Notes: generated by a model not told the origin, from the sequence alone. DNA of 64,000 nt from Aureimonas sp. AU4 (GCF_001463765.1 NZ_BBWK01000030.1:1-64000), one strand, 5' to 3'. Positions 34,517-43,766 are shown, counted from the first letter of the stretch. Numbers and translations are program-made.

Positions 34517-35104
34517 TTAGCTGTGACGGATCTCGGTTCCCAGAACCTTCAGGCATTCGCGCATGAAGGCGGCGAGCGCCGTCCAGCCGCTGGCCGAGAC
34601 CATGTTGCCGTCGACGATCGCCTCGGTCGGCCCGAGGTCCACGAACTCGCCGCCCGCCAGCGTCACCTCGGGCTCGCAATACTTCAGCGCCGAGACGCGC
34701 TTGCCGCGCACGACGCCGTCCACCGCGATCAGGACCTGAACGCCGTGGCAGATCGTGAAGATCGGCTTTCCCGCCTCATGGAAGTGCCGCACGATCGCCT
34801 GCACGCGCTTGTCGATCCGGATGTATTCCGGACCGCGCCCGCCCGCCGAATACACGGCGTCGTAGTTTTCCGGGCGCACCTCCGAAAAGGTCTTGTTCAG
34901 GACGTAGTCGTGTCCCGGCTTCTCGGTATAGGTCTGCAGGCGTTCGAAGTCGTGGAGCGAGGTCTTGATGATATCGCCCGCGTTCTTGTCGGGGCAGACC
35001 ACGTGAACGGTGTGGCCCACCGCGTGCATAGCCTGCTCGAACACGAAGATCTCGTATTCCTCGCTGAACTCGCCGACGAGCATCAGGATTTTCTTGCCTG
35101 GCAT
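34517..35104 (-). CDS. DJ-1/PfpI-family protein
   Basis: A 195-residue DJ-1/PfpI fold. The nucleophile elbow is TICHGVQ (Cys about 119), with the upstream YDAVYSAGGRGPEYIR loop and an early Glu (SEEYE, about 15-19) that usually activates the Cys. Family members include glyoxalase III-like enzymes, amidases and proteases such as PfpI/YhbO; the role here is open. It is the last gene of the minus-strand sugar ABC operon, 72 nt after the binding-protein gene, so a carbohydrate or aldehyde-related function is plausible. Confidence 0.85.
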   Translation of the reverse strand: MPGKKILMLVGEFSEEYEIFVFEQAMHAVGHTVHVVCPDKNAGDIIKTSLHDFERLQTYTEKPGHDYVLNKTFSEVRPENYDAVYSAGGRGPEYIRIDKRVQAIVRHFHEAGKPIFTICHGVQVLIAVDGVVRGKRVSALKYCEPEVTLAGGEFVDLGPTEAIVDGNMVSASGWTALAAFMRECLKVLGTEIRHS

Positions 35105-35176
35105 GTCATGTCCTTCGGTTTGGAAAATAGGGGCGCGCGGACCCCTTGCCCTCGCGCCGATCGGCGTGGGCCGGGA

Positions 35177-36124
35177 TCAGAAGGGCGAGTCGGGGAAGTA
35201 GTATTCCTTTGCGTTGTCCTTGGTGATCAGCGGCGCGTCGAGCTTGACGCTGCCGCGGATCGGGACCTGCCCGGTCAGGTTGGCGGCGGTCATGTAGATC
35301 GCCGTCTTGATCATGGAGGGGGGATACGGCGTCTCGATCGGCGTCATGGCGTCGCCCGCCATGACCTTCTCGATGACTTCCTTCATTCCGTTGCCGCCGA
35401 GCGCATACTTGATCTCCTTGCGCCCGGACTGCTGAAGCGCCTCGAGGACGCCGAGGAGCATGTCGTCGTCGTTCGCCCAGACCGCGTCGATCTTGGGATA
35501 CTTGGCGAGATAGTCCTGCATGAGCTTGAAGGCGTCGTCGCTGTTCCAGTTGGCGTACTGGATGTCGAGGATCTTGATGTCGGATCCCTTCAGCCCGTCC
35601 TGGAAGCCCTTGATGCGCTCGTCGTCGATCACGGTCGGAATGCCGCGCAGGACCACGACGTCCCCCTTGCCGCCCAGCTTGTCCACCAGGAACTTCGCCG
35701 TGGTGCCGCCCACCGCGATGTTGTCGCCGGCGACATAGAGATCCTGGATCGTGGGATCGTTCAGGCCCCGGTCCACCACGGTGACGAAGACGCCGCTCTT
35801 CTTCACCGCCTGGACGGGCGTTGTCAGCTCCTCGGAACTATGGGGCAGGATCACGAGGGCGTCGGGCTTCGAGCCGGCGGTGAGGTCCTCGACCGCGCTG
35901 ACCTGCGCGGTCGCCGAGGGCGAGGTCTTCACCACGACGTCGACGTTCGGATAGGCCGACCTGATCTCCTCGGCTGCCTTCTGCGCGTGGTAGACGACGC
36001 CCGCCGTCCAGCCGTGGTCGGCTGCGGGGATCGAGACCGCGATGGTCCTGCGCTCCTGGGCCAGCGACGATCCGGCTGCCAGCATCGTCCCGATGGCGAT
36101 GGTCGCCATGAGTTTCGTCTTCAT
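35177..36124 (-). CDS. Ribose-type ABC transporter substrate-binding protein
   Basis: A 315-residue periplasmic binding protein (Peripla_BP_4). The signal peptide ends GSSLA-QER (about 23). Sugar-pocket features include IPAADHGWTAGVVYHAQKAAEE (about 33-54), ILPHSSEELT and WANDDDMLLGVLEAL (about 198-212), which resembles RbsB. GGGAGG precedes the ATG by about 6 nt. It belongs to the operon GntR regulator - ATPase - permease - this gene - PfpI. A gap of 56 nt with a GC-rich stem-loop (about 36130-36180) separates it from the permease. The substrate sugar is unknown. Confidence 0.93.
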   Translation of the reverse strand: MKTKLMATIAIGTMLAAGSSLAQERRTIAVSIPAADHGWTAGVVYHAQKAAEEIRSAYPNVDVVVKTSPSATAQVSAVEDLTAGSKPDALVILPHSSEELTTPVQAVKKSGVFVTVVDRGLNDPTIQDLYVAGDNIAVGGTTAKFLVDKLGGKGDVVVLRGIPTVIDDERIKGFQDGLKGSDIKILDIQYANWNSDDAFKLMQDYLAKYPKIDAVWANDDDMLLGVLEALQQSGRKEIKYALGGNGMKEVIEKVMAGDAMTPIETPYPPSMIKTAIYMTAANLTGQVPIRGSVKLDAPLITKDNAKEYYFPDSPF

Positions 36125-36180
36125 TGTTTCCTCCCTTGGACAAGCTTCGCCGGCGCCCCTCTCCCAAAGGGCGCGGGCGG

Positions 36181-37170
36181 CTATTTGGACATTCGCTGGA
36201 CCAGCATCGCGATGATGATGATCGTGCCCTGCACCGCCGCCACGAGGTACTCGGACACGAAGTCGGAGAGCACCATGAGGTTGGCGATGAACTCGAGGAT
36301 CAGCGCCCCCGCGATCGTGCCCCAGATGTGACCGCGACCGCCCCGGAGCGCCGTGCCGCCGATCACGACGGCGGTGATGACCTGCAGCTCCCACAGGACG
36401 CCGGTGGTCGGCGTCGCGGCGCCCAGACGCGGCACGTAGCAGATGGCGGCGATGCCGACGCACACGCCCTGGATCATGAACGCCAGCGTGCGGATGCGAC
36501 CGATCGGGATGCCGGAATAGCGGGCGACCTCGGCGTTCGCCCCCACCGCGACGCAACGCCGGCCGAACTTGGTGCGGTACAGAAGGAAGGCGCCCGCCCC
36601 GGCGACGGCCAGCGATACGAGGATGGGCACGGGCACGCCCGCGACGGAGCCGAAATAGACGGGCCGGAAGGCCTCCCGCAGCCCTCGGTCGATCGGAATG
36701 GTTCCGCCGTCGGCCAGGTAGGTGATGAGCGCGCGGAAGATGCCCATCGTGCCGAGCGTCACGATGAAGGGCTCGATGCGGCCGAGCGTGACCACCGCCC
36801 CGTTGAGAAGGCCGCACAAGGCGCCGGCCGCGACCACGGCCATCATGCCGACGGGAATGGCGTAGGAGCCGAGCGTGGGCGCGAGCGCGTTCATCAGAAG
36901 GATCATGATGCCGGCCACGAAGGCGGCCATGGAGCCGACCGACAGGTCGAGACCGCCCGAGGCGATCACGAAGGTCGCGCCCACGGCGATGATCGCGACG
37001 AAGGCGCTGCGGGTCACGACGTTGGCGAGGTTGGTGATCGACAGGAAGTCGGGATTGACCAGGAAGCCGACCAGGAGAAGTACCGCGAGCGCAAGGAAGG
37101 GCCCGAGATCCACCCAGTTCACGCGCAGGCGGCGCCCGCCCCGCTCCATCGCCATGGTTGCGTCGGTCAT
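36181..37170 (-). CDS. Ribose-type ABC transporter permease
   Basis: A 329-residue RbsC-like permease with about 8-10 helices. Landmarks are SGGLDLSVGSMAAF (about 79-92), GANAEVARYSGIPIGRIR (cytoplasmic loop) and GGTALRGGRGHIWGT. The ATG at 37170 overlaps the ATPase stop as ATGA. An upstream in-frame ATG would add an Arg/Asp-rich leader not seen in the family. It forms the channel with the double-domain ATPase. Confidence 0.92.
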   Translation of the reverse strand: MTDATMAMERGGRRLRVNWVDLGPFLALAVLLLVGFLVNPDFLSITNLANVVTRSAFVAIIAVGATFVIASGGLDLSVGSMAAFVAGIMILLMNALAPTLGSYAIPVGMMAVVAAGALCGLLNGAVVTLGRIEPFIVTLGTMGIFRALITYLADGGTIPIDRGLREAFRPVYFGSVAGVPVPILVSLAVAGAGAFLLYRTKFGRRCVAVGANAEVARYSGIPIGRIRTLAFMIQGVCVGIAAICYVPRLGAATPTTGVLWELQVITAVVIGGTALRGGRGHIWGTIAGALILEFIANLMVLSDFVSEYLVAAVQGTIIIIAMLVQRMSK

Positions 37171-38729
37171 GCCGTCCTCCCGGCGGTTCGCTCGCTCGCT
37201 CCCGTCGCCAGCATGACGACGTTGGCCTCCGTCATCGCCTCGCCGGACAGCTCGCCCGCGATGCATCCGTCCCGGATCACCAGGATCCGGTCGCACAGGC
37301 CGATGAGTTCCTGCATCTCGGACGAGATGACGATGCAGGCCTTGCCTGCGCGTGCGAGCGACTGGATGAAGGCGTAGATCTGGGCCTTGTTGCCGATGTC
37401 GATGCCGCGCGTCGGCTCGTCGATCACGACCACCGAGGGATCCGTCAGCATGATCTTGGCGAGAAGCAGCTTCTGCTGGTTGCCGCCACTGAGCTGGCCG
37501 GCCCGAACGCCCCGCCCCCGCACGCGGATATCGTAGCGCCGGATGGTCTCGTCCATCGCGGCGTTCTCGCGACGCCGGTCGAGCCCGATGCCGGGATGAA
37601 ATCGCCGCAACGCGCTCAAGGTGAGGTTCGGGGCCATGGTCGCGTCGAGAAGGAGGCCCTTGCCCTTGCGGTCCTCGGTCAGGTAGCCGATGCCCGCCGC
37701 GATCGCATCCGCCGCCTGGCGGATACGGAGTTCGCGGCCGTCCAGCCTGAGGGCGGCGACCCGCCCGGCGCGAAGGCCGAGGATGCCCTCGAAGAGTTCG
37801 GTGCGACCCGCGCCGATCATGCCGCCGAATCCGAGAACCTCGCCTCGGGCGACCGAGAAGGAGACGTCGCGGATGAAGCCCGGCACCTCGGCATGCTCGA
37901 CCTCGAGCAGCGGCACCGCGGACGCGGGCGAAGCCTTGGGCGGAAAGAGCGTCGAGAGTTCGCGCCCCACCATCAGCCGCGCCATGTCGGGCTGGCCGAG
38001 CGATGTCGCCTCGAAGGTTCCCACGAGCTGCCCGTCGCGCAGGACGCTCACCCGGTCCGCGATCGCCTCCACCTCGTCGAGACGATGCGAGATGTAGAGA
38101 ATGGCCGCGCCTGCCTCGCGCAGGCGGCGGATCAGGGCCAGTAGCGTGCCGACTTCCTCTGAGGTGAGGACGGCGGTCGGCTCGTCGAAGATGACCAGCT
38201 TGTGGTGTTCCAGAAGGGCGCGGGCGATCTGGACGAGCTGGCGGTCGGCGAGGCTGAGCGTGCCGACGATGGCGTCGGGCTCGATCGCGCCGCCGATGGC
38301 CGCGAGCCTGTCGCGCGCGATCGCCCGCATCCGGCGGTCGTCGATCAGGCCGCCGCGTGTCAGCTCCCGCCCGAGAAAGAGGTTTTCGGCGACCGTCAGG
38401 TCGTCGGCGAGCAGGATTTCCTGATGCACGAGGACGATGCCCGCGCGCTCGGCTTCGGCCGGACTGCGAAACGCGACGGGCTCGCCTTCCAAAGCCAGCG
38501 TGCCGCGCGTCGGCGCGACATGTCCCGACAGGATTTTCATGAAGGTCGACTTGCCGGCGCCGTTCTCGCCGATCACCGCCAGGATCTCGCCCGAGCGGAT
38601 GTCGAGATCGACACCGGACAGGACCGTGTTCGGCCCGTAGGTCTTGGAGAGGCCGCGCACCGCGAGAACCGGCGCCCCGGGCGCGGGCTCTCCCGGGGCG
38701 TTCGTGGCCGGGACGGCGATGGCGCTCAC
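37167..38729 (-). CDS. Sugar ABC transporter ATPase, double domain (RbsA/MglA class)
   Basis: A 520-residue ATPase with two nucleotide-binding domains. The first has Walker A GENGAGKST (about 54-62), the family signature LSLADRQ and Walker B LVIFDEPTAVL. The second has the degenerate P-loop GGMIGAGRTE (about 303-312), signature LSGGNQQK and Walker [13 protein letters not shown]. One canonical and one degenerate site is normal for RbsA/MglA proteins. It overlaps the GntR gene stop (38726-38729) and the permease start by ATGA, so the operon is translationally coupled. Confidence 0.94.
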   Translation of the reverse strand: MSAIAVPATNAPGEPAPGAPVLAVRGLSKTYGPNTVLSGVDLDIRSGEILAVIGENGAGKSTFMKILSGHVAPTRGTLALEGEPVAFRSPAEAERAGIVLVHQEILLADDLTVAENLFLGRELTRGGLIDDRRMRAIARDRLAAIGGAIEPDAIVGTLSLADRQLVQIARALLEHHKLVIFDEPTAVLTSEEVGTLLALIRRLREAGAAILYISHRLDEVEAIADRVSVLRDGQLVGTFEATSLGQPDMARLMVGRELSTLFPPKASPASAVPLLEVEHAEVPGFIRDVSFSVARGEVLGFGGMIGAGRTELFEGILGLRAGRVAALRLDGRELRIRQAADAIAAGIGYLTEDRKGKGLLLDATMAPNLTLSALRRFHPGIGLDRRRENAAMDETIRRYDIRVRGRGVRAGQLSGGNQQKLLLAKIMLTDPSVVVIDEPTRGIDIGNKAQIYAFIQSLARAGKACIVISSEMQELIGLCDRILVIRDGCIAGELSGEAMTEANVVMLATGASERTAGRTA

Positions 38730-39433
38730 GGCAGCGCCTCGAAGGCCGGCCGGAGGCGGTCGCGCGAGCGTTCGATATGCTCGCGCATGGCGGCCTCGGC
38801 GGCAGCGACGTCCGCAGCGGCGAAGGCGGCCAGGATCCGCTCGTGCTCCTCGAGCGCCTCCTGCGTGACGCGCGCGTGGAACATCAGCCGGAAGATGTGG
38901 AAGTGGGTGTGGAGGTGCGCCAGCGACTCGCGGATCAGCGCATTGCCCGCCAAACCGACGATCAGGTCGTGGAATTCGGCGTCCTGCCGGGCGAACTGCG
39001 AGTAGCGGACACGCTCGTCGGCGCCGCCGTTGCGCCGGGCCATGACACCCGCCGCCTCGGTCAGGGCATCGAGCGCCTCCGGCGTCATCTTGGCGGCGGC
39101 GCGACCGGCGGCATAGGGCTCAAGGCGCAGGCGCAGCTCGTAGAGATCCTCGAAGCGATCCCGCGTGATCTGCGGGGCGGCACTGTAGCCGACGAGGTGG
39201 GTCTTGATGACCAGACCCTCGCCTTCCAGCCGGCCAAGGGCCTCGCGAATGGGGGTTTGAGAAACCGCGAGCTCGCGCGCCAGACTGTCGACCGTGATCC
39301 GCGCACCGGGCGCGATCTTCAACGCCATGAGCTGGGCGTAGATCGCGCCATACACGTCGTCCACGAGGCTCGAAGGCCGCTGGACCGGCGTGGAGGCCGA
39401 GGGACCAGGCTGGAAGGCGGTCGCGTTTCGCAT
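38726..39433 (-). CDS. GntR-family (FCD/FadR-type) transcriptional regulator
   Basis: A 235-residue regulator with an N-terminal winged helix (YGAIYAQLMALKIAPGARIT, then SLARELAVSQTPIREALGRLEGEGLV, about 27-75) and an FCD effector domain (about 90-225) with metal-ligand-type residues in DAEFHDLI and HLHTHFHIF. The ATG at 39433 is preceded by GGGG at 6 nt. It is the first gene of the sugar ABC operon and divergent from the Fe-alcohol dehydrogenase. A perfect 8-3-8 palindrome 52 nt upstream is its likely operator. Confidence 0.92.
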   Translation of the reverse strand: MRNATAFQPGPSASTPVQRPSSLVDDVYGAIYAQLMALKIAPGARITVDSLARELAVSQTPIREALGRLEGEGLVIKTHLVGYSAAPQITRDRFEDLYELRLRLEPYAAGRAAAKMTPEALDALTEAAGVMARRNGGADERVRYSQFARQDAEFHDLIVGLAGNALIRESLAHLHTHFHIFRLMFHARVTQEALEEHERILAAFAAADVAAAEAAMREHIERSRDRLRPAFEALP

Positions 39434-39484
39434 GTTCACCCCTTGACAACGCACAACCGGTAACACACGAATTTCCGACATTCA

Positions 39485-39503
39485 ATCGTATATCCTATAC
39501 GAT
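39485..39503. promoter_or_regulatory. Perfect 8-3-8 palindrome, candidate GntR operator
   Basis: ATCGTATATCCTATACGAT consists of ATCGTATA and TATACGAT around TCC. FCD-type GntR regulators bind short odd-spaced palindromes with AT-rich GTATAC-like cores. Located between the regulator and the divergent dehydrogenase operon, it could control both. The rest of the 305-nt gap (39504-39738) shows no convincing gene. Confidence 0.7.
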
Positions 39504-39738
39504 CGTGTGATACTGCTCCGTAGAACGCAGTGGAACCGGTAGCGTCCTTGGCTTCGACCACCTCTTTCAGCCCACGGCCGGCGTCAAACGATCGGATCGT
39601 CGGCATGTCTCGCCGGCGGGCGACAGGGTTCCCGCGACGCGGACCCCGGCAGTGCCGCGGAGACGTGTCCCGGCTCGCATCCCCGACCACCGGCCGTGCC
39701 GGCTCTTTCGGCGGAACGCCGCCGACGAAGGACAGACC

Positions 39739-40989
39739 ATGACGCTTTTCGCAGCCCTGCGGCTTCCGCGGGAAATCCTCTTCGGCAAGGGCCAGCGTGC
39801 GGCCCTTGGAACGGTCGCCGCCCGTCTCGGGCGACGCGCCCTTGTCTGCACGGACGCGCGGCTGAGCGGGGACCCGCAGTTTCAGGCCATGATGGCGGAC
39901 CTCCGCCACCATGGCCTGGCGGTGCGGGTCGACGACGGCGTGCTTCCCGATGTTCCGCGCGACTCGGCCCATGCCTGCGCCGCGGCCGCCCGGGACTTCG
40001 CGCCCGACCTCGTGATCGGGATCGGCGGCGGGAGCTGTCTCGACATGGCGAAGTGCGCGTCGCTGCTTCTGGCCCACGGCGGCTCGCCGGCCGATTACTA
40101 CGGCGAGCGGCGCGTGCCGGGGCCGATCCTGCCCGTGATCGCCGTGCCGACCACGGCCGGCACCGGCTCGGAGGTGACCCCCGTCGCCGTCCTGTCGGAC
40201 CCCGATCGGCTCCTCAAGGTAGGTATCTCCAGCCCTCATCTCGTCCCGCAGGCGGCGATCTGCGATCCCGACCTGACGCTGACCTGCCCGCCGCAGCTGA
40301 CGGCGATCGCCGGGGCGGACGCCCTGACCCATGCGATCGAGGCCTTCATGGCCAAGCGGCGCGAACCCGACGCCGACCTCGCCCAGGCGCACGTCTTCGT
40401 CGGCAAGAGCGCCCTCACCGACCATTTCGCGCTGCTGGCGATCGAGCTTCTGTCCCGAAGCCTGGAGCGGGCCTTCCGCGACGGCGGGGACGAGGCGGCG
40501 CGCGCCGACGTCATGATGGGGGCGCTGGCGGCCGGCTGCGCGTTCGGAACCGCGGGCACGGCGGCCGCCCACGCGATCCAGTATCCGATCGGCGCGCTGA
40601 CCCATTCCGCCCATGGCCTCGGCGTTGCCGCGCTGTTGCCCTATGTGATGACCTTCAACCGCTCGGCCTGCCTGCCGGAACTGGCGCAGATCGGCGCGGC
40701 GATGGGGCTGGATGCACAGGGCGAGCCCCTGGATGTCTTCGCCGACCGCGTGGTCGAGCGGATCGCCTCGTTGCTGGGCGCGATCGGCATTCCGCGCTCT
40801 CTCGACGCACTCGGCCTGCCGCGCGACAAACGGGACTGGACGGCCGAGCAGGCGCTCGGCATCGAGCGCCTCATCAAGAACAACCCGCGCCTCGTCGATC
40901 TCGATGCGATGAAGCGCCTCGTCGCGGCCGCGTTCGACGGCGACCGCCAGGCTCTGACCGAGCCGCAGCCTGCAAGGAGTGCGTCATGA
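39739..40989 (+). CDS. Iron-containing alcohol dehydrogenase
   Basis: A 416-residue group III (Fe-ADH) enzyme, NAD(P)-dependent. The nucleotide-binding segment GIGGGSCLDMAK (about 93-104) and VPTTAGTGSEVTPVAV (about 136-151) are followed by metal ligands in GADALTHAIEAF and HSAHGLGVA. It is also similar to 4-hydroxybutyrate and maleylacetate-type reductases. It is the first gene of a three-gene unit with an aldehyde dehydrogenase (ATGA overlap) and an alpha/beta hydrolase, suggesting sequential oxidation of an alcohol to a carboxylate. AAGGA lies 7 nt before the ATG. Confidence 0.9.
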   Translation: MTLFAALRLPREILFGKGQRAALGTVAARLGRRALVCTDARLSGDPQFQAMMADLRHHGLAVRVDDGVLPDVPRDSAHACAAAARDFAPDLVIGIGGGSCLDMAKCASLLLAHGGSPADYYGERRVPGPILPVIAVPTTAGTGSEVTPVAVLSDPDRLLKVGISSPHLVPQAAICDPDLTLTCPPQLTAIAGADALTHAIEAFMAKRREPDADLAQAHVFVGKSALTDHFALLAIELLSRSLERAFRDGGDEAARADVMMGALAAGCAFGTAGTAAAHAIQYPIGALTHSAHGLGVAALLPYVMTFNRSACLPELAQIGAAMGLDAQGEPLDVFADRVVERIASLLGAIGIPRSLDALGLPRDKRDWTAEQALGIERLIKNNPRLVDLDAMKRLVAAAFDGDRQALTEPQPARSAS

Positions 40990-42467
40990 ACCACATCTCC
41001 GCCCCGCCCGCCGCCGATACGCCGGCGCCCATCGACTGCGCGCCCTTCGCCAAGGGTCTCTTCATCGACGGCGAATGGCGGCAGACCGAGGCGCAGATCG
41101 CCGTCGTCGATCCGTCCACGGAACGCGAGATCGCTCATGTCGCCGACGCCGGCGTCGAGGAGGCGATGGCGGCGGTGGACGCCGCCGACCGGGCCGCGCC
41201 CCTGTGGCGCGCCAAGTCGCCGCGCGAGCGCTCCGAGATACTGCGCCGCTGCTTCGAGCTGATGACCCAACGCGCCGACGAGCTCGCCGCGCTGATCTCG
41301 CTCGAGAACGGCAAGGCCCTGGTGGATGCCAGGGGCGAGGTCGCCTATGCCGCCGAGTTCTTCCGGTGGAATGCGGAGGAAGCCGTGCGCCTGTCGGGCG
41401 AGCTCGGTCTGGCGCCCTCGGGCTCGAACCGCATTCTGGTAGACTACGTACCGGTCGGCATCGCCCTTCTGGTGACGCCCTGGAACTTTCCGGCCGCCAT
41501 GGCGACGCGCAAGATCGCCCCGGCGCTGGCGGCGGGCTGCACGGTGGTCCTCAAGCCGGCCAGCGAGACGCCGCTGACCGCCTACGCGCTCGCCGGACTC
41601 TACCGCGAGGCGGGCGTGCCGGACGGCGTCGTCAACGTCGTCACAACGTCGCGTCCGGGGCCGGTCACCGCCGCCATTCTGGACGACCCGCGCGTGCGCA
41701 AGCTTTCCTTCACGGGCTCGACCGGCGTCGGCCGCACGCTGCTCGCCGAGGCCGCCCGAACCGTCGTCGGCTGCGCGATGGAACTCGGCGGCAACGCTCC
41801 CTTCCTCGTGTTCGACGATGCCGACCTCGACGCGGCCCTGGACGGCGCGATGATTGCCAAGATGCGCAACGCCGGCGAGGCCTGCACCGCTGCCAACCGC
41901 TTCTACGTCCAGAACGGCATCTACGACCGCTTCGTCGAGGGACTGGTCGGGCGCATGGCCGCGCTGACCGTCGGCGCGGGCACCGATCCCGCGACCCGCT
42001 GCGGTCCGATGATCACACGCAAGGCCGTGGAAAAGATCGAGTATCTGGTGGCGGACGCCGTCGCTCGCGGGGCGAAGGTCCTGCAGGGCGGCAAGGCGCT
42101 GAGCGGCTCGGGCTACTTCTACCCGCCGACGGTGCTCGGCGACGTGCCGCCCGATGCGCTCCTGATGCGCGAGGAGATCTTCGGTCCCGTCGCAGCGCTC
42201 TGCCGGTTCGACAACGAGGACGAGGCGGTCGCAGCCGCCAACGATACGGAGTTCGGCTTGGCGAGCTACGTCTACTCGCGCGACCTCAAGCGCGCGCTCG
42301 GCGTCGCCGGCCGCATCGAGGCGGGCATGGTGGCCGTCAACCGGGGCCTCGTCTCCGACCCGGCGGCCCCTTTCGGCGGCGTCAAGCAGAGCGGGCTCGG
42401 GCGCGAGGGCGGGCATCACGGCGTGCTCGACTATCTCGAGCCCAAATACATCGCCGTCTCCTTCTGA
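40986..42467 (+). CDS. NAD(P)-dependent aldehyde dehydrogenase, succinate-semialdehyde dehydrogenase-like
   Basis: A 493-residue ALDH. Motifs are TPWNFPAAMATRKIAPALAAG (about 160-180, coenzyme site), FTGSTGVGR, MELGGNAPFLVF (general-base Glu, about 262) and NAGEACTAANRF (catalytic Cys, about 297). The overall pattern is closest to GabD-type succinate-semialdehyde dehydrogenases, but aldehyde specificity in this family is not readable from motifs. It is translationally coupled to the Fe-ADH upstream and followed 11 nt later by the hydrolase. Confidence 0.9.
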   Translation: MNHISAPPAADTPAPIDCAPFAKGLFIDGEWRQTEAQIAVVDPSTEREIAHVADAGVEEAMAAVDAADRAAPLWRAKSPRERSEILRRCFELMTQRADELAALISLENGKALVDARGEVAYAAEFFRWNAEEAVRLSGELGLAPSGSNRILVDYVPVGIALLVTPWNFPAAMATRKIAPALAAGCTVVLKPASETPLTAYALAGLYREAGVPDGVVNVVTTSRPGPVTAAILDDPRVRKLSFTGSTGVGRTLLAEAARTVVGCAMELGGNAPFLVFDDADLDAALDGAMIAKMRNAGEACTAANRFYVQNGIYDRFVEGLVGRMAALTVGAGTDPATRCGPMITRKAVEKIEYLVADAVARGAKVLQGGKALSGSGYFYPPTVLGDVPPDALLMREEIFGPVAALCRFDNEDEAVAAANDTEFGLASYVYSRDLKRALGVAGRIEAGMVAVNRGLVSDPAAPFGGVKQSGLGREGGHHGVLDYLEPKYIAVSF

Positions 42468-42478
42468 GAACGCCGAAC

Positions 42479-43309
42479 ATGGACCCGTTCCGCACGCGGG
42501 ACCATGTTCCCCGCTTCGACGAGATTGTCCGTGACTACGCGGTCCGGAGCGCGACCACGCGCGCGCGGCAACGCTCGGTTCTGGACATCCCATACGGCAA
42601 GGCGCCGCGAGAGCGGCTGGACCTCTTCCTGCCGAGGGAGCCGGGTCCCGACGCCCCCGTCCACGTCTTCGTGCACGGGGGCTACTGGCGCATGTTCGCC
42701 AAGGAGGACTTCTCGTTCGTGGCGGAGACGGTGGTCGAGGCGGGCGCGATCGCCGTGGTGATCGGCTACGATCTCATGCCGCACGCGCGCATGGATCGGA
42801 TCGTCGACGAGGTGCGTCGCGCGGCCCGCTGGGTCGCAACCGAGATCTGGCGCTTCGGCGGCGACGCAACGGCTCTTTCCGTCAGTGGCCATTCGGCGGG
42901 CGCGCACCTGTGCTGCTGGCTGCTCGATCCAGACGCGGCCGGGATGCGCGTCGCGTCGGCGCTGCTGCTCAGCGGCGTCTACGACCTCGCCCCTCTGCGC
43001 ACCTCGTTCCTGCACGACCTGATCGGGCTGACGGATGAGGAGGTGGAACGATGGTCGCCGCTGCGCAGGCGGCTGCGCGCCGACGCATCCGTGTCGTTGC
43101 TCGTGGGCGAACACGAAACCGCGCCGTTCCACGAGCAGGCGGCGCAGCTCGCCAAGCATCTCGGAACCGGAGGAGCGGCGACGCGCCGGTTGGTCCTGCC
43201 AGGTGAGGACCACATGACGGCGGTGCGTGCGCTGGGTGACGCTCGCAGTATCGCCGGCCGGGAACTGCGGCGGGTGATCGACGCCTCGCGCGTTCTGCGC
43301 ACGGTCTAG
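42479..43309 (+). CDS. Alpha/beta hydrolase, kynurenine-formamidase-like
   Basis: A 276-residue alpha/beta hydrolase. The oxyanion motif HGGYWRMF (about 61-68) and the nucleophile elbow SGHSAGAHL (Ser about 143) are visible; a late GEDHM supplies a likely catalytic His, and GEHETAP a likely acid. HGGYW is typical of the eukaryotic-type formamidase/carboxylesterase branch. It ends the Fe-ADH/ALDH operon, where it could release the alcohol substrate from an ester, amide or lactone. No tryptophan-pathway gene is nearby. Confidence 0.82.
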   Translation: MDPFRTRDHVPRFDEIVRDYAVRSATTRARQRSVLDIPYGKAPRERLDLFLPREPGPDAPVHVFVHGGYWRMFAKEDFSFVAETVVEAGAIAVVIGYDLMPHARMDRIVDEVRRAARWVATEIWRFGGDATALSVSGHSAGAHLCCWLLDPDAAGMRVASALLLSGVYDLAPLRTSFLHDLIGLTDEEVERWSPLRRRLRADASVSLLVGEHETAPFHEQAAQLAKHLGTGGAATRRLVLPGEDHMTAVRALGDARSIAGRELRRVIDASRVLRTV

Positions 43310-43333
43310 CCGAGCCGCGCCGCCCTCGCGGGG

Positions 43334-43645
43334 TCAGTTCGGCTTGGCTGGGGGGTTGCCGGTCGAGGCCTCCGCCGGGCGGTTGCCGGACGAGTCCGAA
43401 CCCTGGCCGGTCGCCCGCCCACCCTGCCCCGCCTGTTCGGCGGCCGGGCGGCTCTCGGTGACCGTGCCGCCGCCGGGTAGTTCCACGGTTCCCGACGTTC
43501 CGCCGGAGGGCGCGGGCAATACCTCTTCGGCTCCGTCGGCAGGTGTCGAGGAAGCGGATCCGCTGGAGGTCACGGGCGTGGTCTGGGCCAGTGCCGGCGC
43601 CGCGAGGGCGACCGCGAGCGCGGCCAATCCGACAACGTATCTCAT
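43334..43645 (-). CDS. Small secreted Gly/Ser/Pro/Thr-rich protein, unknown
   Basis: A 103-residue product with a clear signal peptide (MRYVVGLAALAVALAAPALAQ) followed by a low-complexity Gly/Ser/Thr/Pro/Ala chain without cysteines, so a soluble disordered periplasmic or extracellular protein is predicted. AAGGAA lies 7 nt upstream of the ATG. No family recognised. It is divergent from the gluconate-dehydrogenase-type operon and ends convergently 24 nt from the hydrolase. Confidence 0.65.
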   Translation of the reverse strand: MRYVVGLAALAVALAAPALAQTTPVTSSGSASSTPADGAEEVLPAPSGGTSGTVELPGGGTVTESRPAAEQAGQGGRATGQGSDSSGNRPAEASTGNPPAKPN

Positions 43646-43766
43646 GATGCATTCCTTCAGTCTGCCGCGCGAACGCCGGAAGGGCGATCGCGGCGGTCTG
43701 GGTCGCGTTCCCGACCACGCGCGTCGCGCGATCGGGGAATATTCATCTTCTGGAAGGCCGCCACGG

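Noticed and set aside
39530-39742. 70-codon frame upstream of the Fe-alcohol dehydrogenase
   Set aside because: Pro/Arg/Ser-rich, no ribosome-binding site, overlaps the dehydrogenase start out of frame and covers the regulatory region.
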